Shown one piece after another: positions 50,601-59,900 of a DNA stretch of 64,000 bases. The notes beneath the pieces were generated by a model. That model ran no database searches, was not told where the DNA came from, and was given only the letters and a program-made list of their open reading frames with translations. The position numbers and the translations under genes were made by a program. The DNA is from Progne subis subis. Lineage: Eukaryota; Chordata; Aves; Passeriformes; Hirundinidae. The stretch spans positions 310,001 to 374,000 of the forward strand of contig JAKJHU010000066.1 of NCBI GenBank assembly GCA_022316685.1. Reading direction: 5' to 3'. Positions within the stretch are counted from its first letter, which is position 1, and every line of letters starts with the position of its first letter.

Positions 50601-53600
50601 TTCAACAGATATAGTTACTCAGGTACAACACAAACAAAACCCATATATTGATGAGAAACGATGGCAAGATACAGAACTCTGGAACACAGACTTTAATATG
50701 ATAAAATAAACCTTCAGTTTCATAGTTTTATGGTCCATAATTACAGCTCATAGAACAATACAAGTTCTTGATAGTATCAGTAATTAACTAGCACTTCTGC
50801 AGGCTGCAGGAAGCAGTCACTCCAGCAAACACAAAGGACAATTGCTGAAGTTTGGCTGTCACTTTAGCAGGCAGATGCCAGCACTGGTGCCAAAAATAGC
50901 AAAACCACCCTCTGCCTGTTGATTCCTGCCCCTGTTCCATCCTTCCTATCCATGCAAGACCATCTGCATCACTGAGTGATGAACCAGAAGAGGGAAATGA
51001 TTCAAACAGAATATACTCTGACAAACACAAATCCTGGTGCTGTTCCCAGCCTGCTTCACTTCCTCATGCAGCTCCCCAGGACCAGCACACGCACAGACAG
51101 AAGGACAGGAAGGAAAACTCCAGAGCAGGGTGAGAGTGGAGCTGCTTCTTCCAAGGTCAGTTACAGTGTTTATTACCTGCAGCTTCAGCAAGCTGAGCAC
51201 AGTTAGCAGTGATCCACAGTTTCTGTGGGGTTTTGAGAGGTAGTGCACCTCTCTAACCTTGTTTTAGCTAATGCACCTCTCTAACAACCTTGCCAGTTTC
51301 TTGCAGGTAAAAAAAAACACCAAACAAAAAGACACAACTCTTCCTAAGAACAGGAAATCATTAACAACTCCTCTTAGTCTAAAAGAAGGTCCCAGAATCT
51401 AAGAGAGCATTCCTTCTTCATTATTCAGTATTTTAATAATTCAAAACAACTCTTTGATCAAAGTAACTTTAAGACAGCAGCCATGTAACTACAGCTCCTT
51501 GTATAAGCTCAAATTCAACACTTCTGACAGGAGCAGATTGCTGGTGGTAACATTCCTATAATAAGGAAACATCTTGGTGCTCACTCATATCTTGTTTTTT
51601 CTTTATTTATTTAATTTCTGTACTTGCTAAAAGGGAAACAATCCAATTAATGCTAGAGCAGCCTGCAGCATTCCCTGTGCATGGGCAGGCTGTATTTGGG
51701 TTGATCAATCTGAAGAAGATACTGGACAGAATTTATTTTTTTTTTTAAAGAGGCTCTTTTTTTCTTTTAGACCACGGTGCCAGCCTTGCTCAGGTGTCAG
51801 TATGACTTCATGTGGTTGGCAGGATCCACCCCTGGGGCTCCAGCTACAAGATTCAGCCACAAATCTACATTCAATGCTCTATTAGCAAACACGGGGGAAA
51901 AAAAAAAAAAATCAATCCTACAACTACAGGTGTTTGGAATGAACAAGAGAAAGACAATTAAATCAATGTTTAACACATAAAGGGATGGGGGGAGGAAATA
52001 AAATTTTCACCAATGCAGGGAAAGAGGAATCGACAGGGGACAGAAAATATGGAAGAATGGTATAATTTCTTTCTTTTTTTTTTTTTTTTTAATATACTCC
52101 CAGAGCAGAAGGATACAAACAAATTTTAACTTACAAACATTCTTGAAATCATAAAGAGATAGCAGCACTGGAAGAAAAGATTTGATCCATCCTGTCAGCT
52201 GGACTCCAAGTTATAAGCAGTATCTTTACCACTGCCATTTTTGTTTCAGTGCTTTCTTCAAGCAAGTGAAATTATTCCAACTTATTAAATCTAAGCATAG
52301 TAAAAAGGTACGTGAATTTAAAAGGAAATCAGTCTGTGTTCCACATCTCATCAACAGAATAAAGAACAAATGCAGAAATCTGGGAGGCTCTAAAAAGATA
52401 CTAAATTTAACAAAGTAACTTATTTTAAAACCATTTTCAGAGTTGCACTTCACGCCAAAATTGGTGCTGCAGCAGCACAGGTAACACCACTTTATCCACA
52501 TCACATTCTGAAGAATTCAAGCTAATGCTCAAAAGGCATCAGGCAGCCATTGGCACCTGGAAGAGCGGCAGGATTCACAGAGCTTTCCCATGACTTAATG
52601 CTGCGCATTCCAAGATCATTTTGGCATTGCCGTTCAAATACGCACAAACAGATCAAGGTTTCAGAATAAGTCACTAACTGGGTAAAGGTCACTTGAAAAC
52701 AAAGCTCCTATTTGTGCCCTCTAACAGCAAACAAGATTATGAAACTGTCTTCCCCAGGGAATGCATCCCCCCCTCCCAGACACCCCGTCAGGCAGGCAGG
52801 CAGGCACACACACTTGTAAAAGACAACAACATTCTTTCCATTTCAGTAAACTCTCGCCCTGACACCATTACAAGGCAGATAAAGCCTTCCAGATCACCCA
52901 TTTGTTGCAAAATGCACCCGAGGTTACCAATTGTTTCTAATATTTTGCCAGCAAGAACATAAATGCTGTTGTTGCACAGCTTCAGTGTTTGGTGGTTAAT
53001 GGCCAAAACCCAAATACAAATTTAGGAGATGGCAGACCTTTTTGGTGCACACCCACACTATAATGATTTCTTTTGGACATTTTGACAATGAAGATTGGAT
53101 AAAATTTTCCAAATGTATCCATTTTTCTCAATAAGGGGAGGAAGGTGGCTATATCAGATCCAGTTCATGCCTAACAACACAGTTTAATAATAAAGGAAGA
53201 CAAGCTTTGATCCCGAGCCGCTTCATGCTTTCCACAAATAAAAACAAACAAACAAAAAAGAAATAAAAGCCAAACCATAACACAAACTTAAATTGCTGTA
53301 TGTCATGCATGTCTTTTCCTGCATTGAAAATTGTTTTGGAAAGTCATACCTCTCCAGGTGGCTTCTCATTTACAGGCTAATGTATAACATTAACAGATTG
53401 AACAAAGAACAACAATTATCATTAACAACATTGATATTGCTGATGAAAAAATGCAGACTTCAAAATAAACACACCAAGCCCTGGAAGAACCATTTCCATA
53501 CCTTGTAGCCACATCTCTGGAAGTAGGCCTCCTCCTCCTTTTTAGCTAACTCACTGCGTTTGAAATACTTCTTATTTCCCTAAAAGAGAGGAGAGCTGTT

Positions 53601-54836
53601 ACCAGTTCACAGTTTTGCATGGTTCAGCAAAAATGGCTCAAACTTTCTTACTTGGCTTGGTGAATTCAGCTACATCCTTTCCCAGAGATGCCTACATTGC
53701 CACAGAAAGGGAACTAGTTGGAAGCACCTCTGAAATCAGCAATATAGAGTTACTTTGCAGGATATATGCATAAGCAAAATTAAAAGTACAATGTGCTTGC
53801 CAGCACTTCAGAAAACCCAAGTTTTTTGTCACGTTAAGGCCTTGGTGGTCTTTGATGTAACGTTTCACTTCAGACGTGCACAACCAGGCCCAGGTTGTTC
53901 AGATAAACCATACTCAACACATCATTTGACATTAAATCAAGGAGGTGGGAGAGATCACCTTTATACACAGTATTTTATAAGCTTGCTTGGAGCAGCTTTG
54001 TAGAAATGTGCCTGGAAAGACATTCCAGACACACAACAGCTGGAAAATGTGGTCACCCCAAAGCATTTTCCTTGAGTAGTACAAACGACGACTTCTTCCC
54101 TCATTATTGCCTGACACACAACAGCCTCTGACCACAGCTCCCCACTTCAGCCTCTGATGCCAAAACTCAAAACTAGACACCCCTGAAAGGGGCTCTGCTG
54201 TACTGTGGGGTTTTTAGGCACACACACCACTCAGACGCTACCCGGATACGGGGTTTTTAGGCACACACACACCGCCCAGACCTCATCTGGATATGGGGTT
54301 TTTAGGCACACACAGACAACCCTCAGACCCTGTCCGGGTATGGGGGTTTTAAGGCACACACACACCGCTCAGACCCTGCTCGGATATGGGGTTTTTAGGC
54401 ACACACACACACCACTCAGACACTGTCCGGCTATGGACAGAACGCGGCTGTGGGGAGGAAAGAAACCTCACTCTGTTCACCCAAGTTCATACTGACTTTT
54501 CTCATTTGTCAGCGCCCGAAATAAACTAAGCCAGCCCCAAAAGCCCACGGACCACAGCGAGGCTGAAGCCAGGCTGCATCCGCGCCTCCAAACTCCTCCT
54601 GGCTCCTGCCCGATCCCATCCTGGCTCATCCCGGCTTTGGAAAACCCGGCCCTGGGCCGCTCCGCGCCCCCTTCCCCGGCCCATCCCGGGCCGCTCCCGC
54701 CTCACCCCTGCCGCCCTCCCCCGGTGCCACGCCCCGGGCGGCTCCTCGTGTCCATGCCGACCGCCCTCACCCCCAGGAGCTCCTTCTCCTCCAGCTGCTG
54801 GCGCTTCCTGCTGATCTCCCGCTTCAGGATGTCCAT
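39562..54836 (-). CDS. PRPF18: PRPF18, pre-mRNA-splicing factor 18 (complete, ten coding exons)
   Basis: Second-step splicing factor. In the known family it associates with the U5 snRNP and stabilises the 3' splice site during exon ligation, together with SLU7. Exons in transcript order: 54771-54836, 53502-53579, 50491-50595, 49130-49243, 47225-47371, 45455-45523, 44560-44700, 44031-44102, 41692-41847, 39562-39642. All are phase 0 with GT/AG borders and total 342 codons plus stop, equal to the human length. Residues 82-118 form the PRP4-like splicing-factor motif, with [17 protein letters not shown]. Residues about 190-335 are the helical Prp18 domain, with the near-invariant loop [20 protein letters not shown] at 269-288. 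The start sits in a perfect Kozak context (GCCGCCATGG). No disruption was seen. Confidence 0.98.
39643..41691 (-). other. PRPF18: PRPF18 intron 9
   Basis: 2.0 kb between exons 9 and 10, AT-rich. No repeat family or RNA gene was recognised. Confidence 0.7.
41692..41847 (-). CDS. PRPF18: PRPF18 exon 9 (residues 265-316), conserved Prp18 loop
   Basis: 156 bp, 52 codons, from CCCTCTCCAG to GTAATG. It contains [20 protein letters not shown] and [20 protein letters not shown]. This is the most conserved part of the family, the loop needed for the second splicing step. It appears identical to human by recall. Confidence 0.98.
41848..44030 (-). other. PRPF18: PRPF18 intron 8
   Basis: 2.2 kb, AT-rich, with several short A runs. 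Nothing else was recognised. Confidence 0.7.
44031..44102 (-). CDS. PRPF18: PRPF18 exon 8 (residues 241-264)
   Basis: 72 bp, 24 codons, after CTCCTGTAG and before GTATGT. It encodes [20 protein letters not shown] then EYVK, a helix of the Prp18 domain. I recall asparagine at the first position in human; threonine is read here. Confidence 0.96.
44560..44700 (-). CDS. PRPF18: PRPF18 exon 7 (residues 194-240)
   Basis: 141 bp, 47 codons, after CCCTGCAG and before GTAAAA. It begins [20 protein letters not shown] and ends PLFRKLRKR, the first helices of the Prp18 domain. The donor GTAAAAAAA is weaker than its neighbours. Confidence 0.97.
45455..45523 (-). CDS. PRPF18: PRPF18 exon 6 (residues 171-193)
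   Basis: 69 bp, 23 codons, after CTGTTCCAG and before GTAACA. It encodes [20 protein letters not shown] then FLK. It links the acidic middle to the Prp18 domain. Confidence 0.96.
45524..47224 (-). other. PRPF18: PRPF18 intron 5
   Basis: 1.7 kb, AT-rich, without recognisable elements. The shorter introns 6 (44701-45454) and 7 (44103-44559) are likewise plain. Confidence 0.65.
47225..47371 (-). CDS. PRPF18: PRPF18 exon 5 (residues 122-170), acidic middle
   Basis: 147 bp, 49 codons, after CTTGTAG and before GTATGG. It begins [20 protein letters not shown] and continues [20 protein letters not shown] to ENTTIEELE. The acidic stretch differs slightly from human, which is typical of the variable middle region. 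Confidence 0.96.
47372..49129 (-). other. PRPF18: PRPF18 intron 4 with two long A/T homopolymers
   Basis: On the plus strand there is an A run of 26 at 47412-47437 and one of 40 at 47653-47692. In the transcript these are T runs about 40 and 280 nt before the exon 5 acceptor. No transposon body was recognised beside them. Confidence 0.8.
47653..47692 (+). repeat. Poly-A run, 40 bases
   Basis: The longest homopolymer in the window, in PRPF18 intron 4. Its length is likely to be unstable and prone to assembly error. Confidence 0.95.
49130..49243 (-). CDS. PRPF18: PRPF18 exon 4 (residues 84-121), splicing-factor motif
   Basis: 114 bp, 38 codons, after CTTTTCAG and before GTAAGA. It encodes [20 protein letters not shown] then [18 protein letters not shown]. 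The [12 protein letters not shown] core is the PRP4/PRP18 splicing-factor motif shared with PRPF4. Confidence 0.98.
50491..50595 (-). CDS. PRPF18: PRPF18 exon 3 (residues 49-83)
   Basis: 105 bp, 35 codons, before GTAAAA. It encodes [20 protein letters not shown] then [15 protein letters not shown]. The acceptor TTGAATGTAG has almost no pyrimidine tract, and further CAGs follow within the exon's first codons. The reading chosen gives the human length. Confidence 0.94.
50596..53501 (-). other. PRPF18: PRPF18 intron 2, 2.9 kb
   Basis: AT-rich, with short homopolymers (for example 51899-51912 and 52072-52090). No gene or transposon was recognised. Intron 3 (49244-50490) is similar. Confidence 0.65.
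53502..53579 (-). CDS. PRPF18: PRPF18 exon 2 (residues 23-48)
   Basis: 78 bp, 26 codons, after CTCTTTTAG and before GTATGG. It encodes [20 protein letters not shown] then QRCGYK, a basic/acidic helix near the N-terminus, conserved with human. Confidence 0.96.
54207..54434. repeat. Minisatellite, five units of about 45 bp
   Basis: Units begin GGGGTTTTTAGGCACACACA at about 54207, 54250, 54295, 54342 and 54388, with lengths 43, 45, 47, 46 and 47. Each contains a CA run and a CAGACNCTGTCCGGATAT-like part. Size differences come mostly from the CA run. It lies in PRPF18 intron 1, about 340-560 bp inside the donor. The short frame at 54205-54495 is a by-product of the repeat. Confidence 0.95.
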
Positions 54837-54960
54837 GGCGGCCTCGGGAAGTGCCGCAGGAAAACAACACCGTCACTTCCGGGGAGGCCGCGCCGCCGCG
54901 CGGCGCCCCCTGGGGGATGGGAGGAGCGGCCGGGTTGGGAGGAGTGTCGCTCCAAGTGAC
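54640..54960 (-). promoter_or_regulatory. PRPF18: PRPF18 CpG-island promoter with ETS/CRE-like and CTCF-like sites
   Basis: GC-rich, CpG-dense DNA spans exon 1 and its upstream side, with no TATA box, as expected for a housekeeping gene. On the minus strand CCGGAAGTGACG (54871-54882) combines an ETS/GABP site with a CRE half-site, 35 bp upstream of the start codon. GCGCCCCCTGGGGG at 54903-54916 resembles the CTCF core with one mismatch. The transcription start is probably near 54850-54900. Confidence 0.7.
54771..54836 (-). CDS. PRPF18: PRPF18 exon 1, coding part (residues 1-22)
   Basis: 66 bp, 22 codons from ATG at 54836 to the donor GTGAGG. It encodes [20 protein letters not shown] then LG. 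The start lies in GCCGCCATGG. The human counterpart begins MDILKSEI, so start and length agree. Confidence 0.96.
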
Positions 54961-55395
54961 AAGTGACAGCACGAGAGGAGACGGCCTCGAGTTGTGCCAG
55001 GCGACGTTTAGATTGGCCATTAGGAAAGGTTTCTTCAGTATCCACGTAATATCATACTGTTGCTGGAAAAAGACTATTTAAAGTGATACAGAGACAGTAT
55101 AATGATGGTAATTATGAGACAGAGCCATAATATAGATGATTTCTATCAAGGAATGTTGCAAAAGAGGTGGAATATGATTTTTACAGGGGTCTCTCCCTAT
55201 TTTAGTACAGCTGGTTGTACAAAGGGGTGTTTGACAGGTTCTTTAAAGAGAGTCTGCAACTGAGCAATTTATTCAGCCATCTTTTCTGTTTACCTTGAAA
55301 AATCTTTGGGGAAAAGTCTGTCTGACTGTGTGTTTGTACAGTGCCTCATGTGATGGGCCTTGGTTGCAGATGACAGCTGATATCAGATAAATTGT

Positions 55396-55606
55396 GGCCT
55401 CAGGTATTAGGAAAAATTTCTTTCCCAAAAGTGTTGTCAAGCACCGGAACAGGCTACTTGGGGAAGTGGTGGAGTCACCATTCTGGGAGGTTTTTAAAAG
55501 ATGTGTAGATGTGGGACGTGGGGATGTGGTTGTTGGTGGATTTGGCAGGAATAATGACTGGATTTGATGATTTCAGAGATCTTTTCAAACCTAAATTATT
55601 CAATGA
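55396..55606 (+). mobile_element. CR1 LINE 3' fragment
   Basis: Contains AGGTATTAGGAAAAATTTCT, GGAACAGGCTACTTGGGGAA, GTGGTGGAGTCACCATTCTG and TTTTAAAAGATGTGTAGATG, ending near TCAAACCTAAATTATTCAATGA. These are successive parts of the CR1 3' region, about 210 bp, diverged and without reverse transcriptase sequence. It is inactive and lies about 560 bp upstream of the PRPF18 start. Confidence 0.93.
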
Positions 55607-56479
55607 GGCTGGTTAGTGGCCAGCTACACCGGGTGCAAATGCTACGTAGGAAGGTGGGATGCCTGGTATTTGTTTCCTTCAGGCCTTGAGTACTGAGGTA
55701 GCTGGTAGGGACTGTGTGCACATGCCAGAGCTGAATGCTTTTGTCATCAGCCACTCAGCATTTGTGACACAGGTAGTTACATCAAGAAATCTGTTGTTTT
55801 CCCTTATCTACCTGATTTTCTCCAGCTATTTCTACCCTGTGGCAAAGGGTCCAGAAAACACTTTGAAGAATGAGTAAAAACTCATCTCAGATTTTTTTTT
55901 CACCTTAGGTCCTCACAGATTTCTTTTTGTCTTTCCCCATTGTAGGCTCCATTGCTTCAATAGCTGCTTTGGAGAGCTGTAACCACAACTGGCTTTTCAC
56001 CCACTAAAGGTAACCTGAGCTGTGTGCCATGACTCCTCCTTGTAGAAAATGGCACAGTAGTTTACCATGGTTGTTTAACCCCAGGCTGGAGGGTTCTGGA
56101 TTTAGAAGTAGAGCTCTGCTTTACCTCAGGCTTGAATGCAATCACTTTGCAATGAGGAAGCAGGAACAGTCCTCCTACGCTTTTCATAGTTCTATAAAAG
56201 GAAATTATATCACATCTGATGGTGATAGAATCCAAGAATGTCTCTGTATGAGTCCTGGGGGAATGTGGCCACATTTGGGTAAGGGCATAAGTCAGGAGGC
56301 TGTAGGAATACTCTGTTGTGGACTTTTTGGTAAACTAATCCAGATGCTTATGTCAGAGTGCCAGCTGCCCCCTCAATTTACTCTGGAGTACACACAACCT
56401 TACACCTTGCTTCGTTTCCTGCTCCAGTCTGACTTTGGCAGGAATACAGGTAATTTTCTTCCTAGTATCTAGTGCAGTT

Positions 56480-56950
56480 CTGTGGTTTGGATCAAGTATG
56501 AGAATAACTGATAACACACTCATGTTTTAGTTGTTGCTAACAAGAGTTTATACTAAGTCAAGGATATTTCAGCTTCTCATATCTTGCCAGCAATGAGATT
56601 GGAGGACACAAGGTGGAGAGGACTGCTGACCAGAAGGATATTCCATACTCTATGGCATCACACTCAGTATGTAAACTGGGGGGAAAGTTGGTTGGGGGCT
56701 GCTGCTCAGGAAGTGGCTCAGCATCACCCAGCAGGTGGTGAGCAATTGCATTGTACATTACTTGTTTTGTATATTATGTTGTTGTTTTTATTGTTGTTGT
56801 TGTTACTATTTTCTTTCTTTTCTGTCCCATTAAATAGTCTTTCAATCCAGAAGTCTTTTCACTTTCACCCTTCTGATTCTCTCCTGCATCTCTCTGCGGC
56901 TGGGGGAGAGTGAGAGGAAACCTGTGCACCATCTGGGATTAAACCATGAC
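56480..56950 (+). mobile_element. Avian endogenous retrovirus LTR, apparently solitary
   Basis: Follows the common avian LTR pattern from TGTGGTTTGGAT near 56481, through TTCAGCTTCTCATATCTTGC, a GGATATTCCATAC block, AGCAATTGCATTG and a T/G-rich tract, to a terminal TTAAACCATGACA. The polyadenylation signal ATTAAA is at 56829-56834. The TATA-box position reads TATGTAAA (about 56669), which looks eroded. I see no gag, pol or env frames beside it, so it is probably a solo LTR. The left border is approximate and no target duplication was identified. Confidence 0.82.
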
Positions 56951-59900
56951 AGACATTATATCTCAATTAGAGACAGTATAAAAGGGAGGAGGAAAGCCAA
57001 TTCACACACAGTTACTGTCAGGTGACTCTTAGAGCAAAGTTCTCCCAGTTTAAAAATAAATAAATAAGGTGTCAGGGAAGGGTAAAAAGAACAAGGAAGC
57101 AGCTTATTAGTTTATGTTGGTGAAACAAATTTGGCAAGGTTGGAAACTAATGCTGTACCTCTAAAACTTGCCTAAAAGTTCACTACTGATGACTCAACTT
57201 TCCACAGTTGCTCTTTTTCCAGTACTTGTGATTCTGTGCACTCTTGCCTCCAAATCAAAGCATCCTGTAATGTAAATCCCCTCTGTGATCAAGACATTGT
57301 CTTGTCCCACGGATAAGAAGTTGCAATCTACAGAGTAGTACATCTCTCAAAAGAGTTACTGTATGCATGCAAATATGTAGTGATGTTGGTTCTGTTTTTC
57401 TGAGGATATTCACCAATATCTCCCCAAAGAAGGAATGAGAGAAAAAGAAAATTTTGGTGTCATCCATCCATTTGAGATTTCTCTTTTTGAAGAGCTTACA
57501 AAACCTTCTAATGCATAAGAAGAGGCAGTATCTTTTTTTCTTTCACTGACACCTCATGAAGAGATCCACTCTTGCTTCCTGTCTGATCTCCAGGATGGTA
57601 AATCTGTTTGACTCCTCTGCCTTGAGGTCAGGGCAGCATTTTCTGAGAGACATGGATTGTTGAGGTGGTTGGGTCAGGTCTCAACTGGACACAGTTCAAC
57701 AGCTCCTCTGTTCCTCAGAACATCTTCCTGAGGCAATATCTATGCTGGCAATTCATTATGGTGCCTGCTTGCTTCCTTATGGATCTCTCATCCTCTGACT
57801 GTCTCCATTCACACGTGCTCCTTGGCTCTAGGGTGGATATCTGGAGCTCTGCTTGCTGGATAAACTCATGGTGCACATGAAAGCTCACAGTGTGAGATCT
57901 CATCCTAGGATCACGTAATAGAAACTGCTCCTCCACACTGCAAAAGGATTTCTCCAAGTCACCACTGTTCTGAGGAGCCCTCAGACCATGGAAACTGTTT
58001 AACTGTGTTGTGAAAGCAGACAATTCCTTCCCTGTGCCAGTCCCTCATCCATGCAATTCTCCCTTAGATGACATCACTATATAAGATATTTTTAACACAG
58101 TGAAATGTGTGCTTTTCCAAGCTGCATTTCAAATTATCAGTTTATCAGACATGGCATTACTCTACTCATTAGAGTCAATTAGATCATTGCTATAAATCCA
58201 AATCTTGACTATTTGTTTTCTACTTCTGTTTCGCTTTTCAGGGCAGTCCTGCTGGTTTGGTACCACTATGGCTTTGTATTTCTGTCTCTCGTGAGATTAA
58301 TAAACATGATATTTGGGGTCAGGGCCTTTAAGCTCTCCGAAACCAAATCCAGAGTCTTGAGAGCTCCCAGCAACTGAGCTTGGGTCTGGAAGCAATAGTG
58401 TTGCCCATGTTTTCCCAGGATCCAGGTTTCTGCAGACCTCTGGAACAACCCCACAGAGTTAACCACAAAGCTACTTTGAAGTCATTTCCTTCACAACATT
58501 AAATATGAAATCAAGACTGGAAAGGGAAATCTCGAAGTTATTCAAAATCTTGGAACATTCGTAAGAGCCTTGTAAGTAATAGAAATACAAGCTTAAAACA
58601 TACATGAGGTGTTTCATTCCAATTTCTAGCTGGTTGAGTGATTGCTCAGCTTTATCTGCTTCAAGCCAACTGTCAGCCTACAGACAGATTATTGAAGGCA
58701 GCTCAAATAACCCCGTTTTACTCAAATAACCCAGATGTCATCTATTTGCCAAAGTGGTAAAATGGATCAGAATAATTTTGACTGCTCTCAGGGGTTGGAT
58801 TCAGTTTACATTTAGTTGTTTTCAGGTCATATCTTTATGGGCATTCAGTTTCACTTATCTATTTGATATTAAAACAGGGGAAACCCGCAGTTCAGCCAGC
58901 ATATGCTTTCACTCACACACAGGAGGCAGAAGTGATGCCTTGCAGCTGACCAAGATTGCAGAACTCATTTCAAGTAGCAAGGGCACAGATGACTCTTGGA
59001 AACCCCTTTCAGATAAGTACATGATTCCGTTTATTCATCTTCAAAACACTACACCAAAACAGACATTGGATAAAATTGCCTTTACACCATGACTAAGTAT
59101 GTCTACTTCTGGCAAAGGGAGCTCTATACCCAGTCTCAGTCTTTTTTTATTAAAACAGTCCTTAACTTTTTGGGAGGGATTAACCCACCCAATTCACCAT
59201 TCTTTGCCCCCACATTTACTTTGCTTGCAGGTACCTCCAGGTGTTCTAACAGACATGTTAGTATTTCTGCTAAGGATTTCTGCAAACTGCACTTCCCTAC
59301 AATCCTGACATTGGGGATGGGCCCATTCCCTCCATTTAGTCAATTTAAGCCACTTTGGGCTTTCACTTTCTAATCTACCTTTCCAAACAGCACACAATCT
59401 CCAGGAGGTCAGTCAGAGAAACGCTTAGCTAGAGGGAAGATTGAGGAGGAAACTGGGGGTAGAGCTCCACCACAGGTGTCCAAATCCCACTGCAAAGACA
59501 AGGAAAGCTCATGGGGGAGGAAATGGCAGAAAAAAGATTCCCACAATTCTAACACAAGTTTCCAAAGTGTATGACATCTGTGTATCATGCAGGCAGCATT
59601 TGAATTTGGCTTGTTTTGCTTTTTAAAGTATCACTTGATTAGTTCTCATAGTAAGTCAGTCCTTGCAACTCCTGTCTACCAGGACACACCTCTGTAACAC
59701 ACTGCTAATGTAGTTAGGAAAGTAGTGACATCGATATGGATGGTTAGTAAGGCTAGTGTGGCTTTTAGAAACATGCTTGAAATAACTGTTTGGCTGCTTG
59801 TTATCCTCTGATTTTGACAAGGGAATATTTATGAGCATTGTTTAGGTTGTCTATAGGATGCATAAGTCTTTCCTATCCTAGCAGCTTTATTATCTGTAAA

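Noticed and set aside
54205..54495. 96-codon frame with repeated THTAQT-like peptides
   Set aside because: It is the translation of the 45 bp minisatellite. The repeat explains the open frame.
54526..55020. 164-codon minus-strand open frame and overlapping plus-strand frames at the PRPF18 promoter
   Set aside because: They run through exon 1 and the GC-rich promoter in other frames and show no known domain. The long frames are explained by few stop codons in GC-rich DNA.
56070..56092. TTTAACCCCAGGCTGG, resembling the reverse complement of the LTR end
   Set aside because: The match is under 20 bp and the neighbouring sequence does not continue the LTR, so it is probably chance.
58754..59092. 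112-codon intergenic frame, considered as a BEND7 exon or new gene
   Set aside because: No similarity to BEND7 as I recall it, no supporting splice pattern and no repeat-family match.
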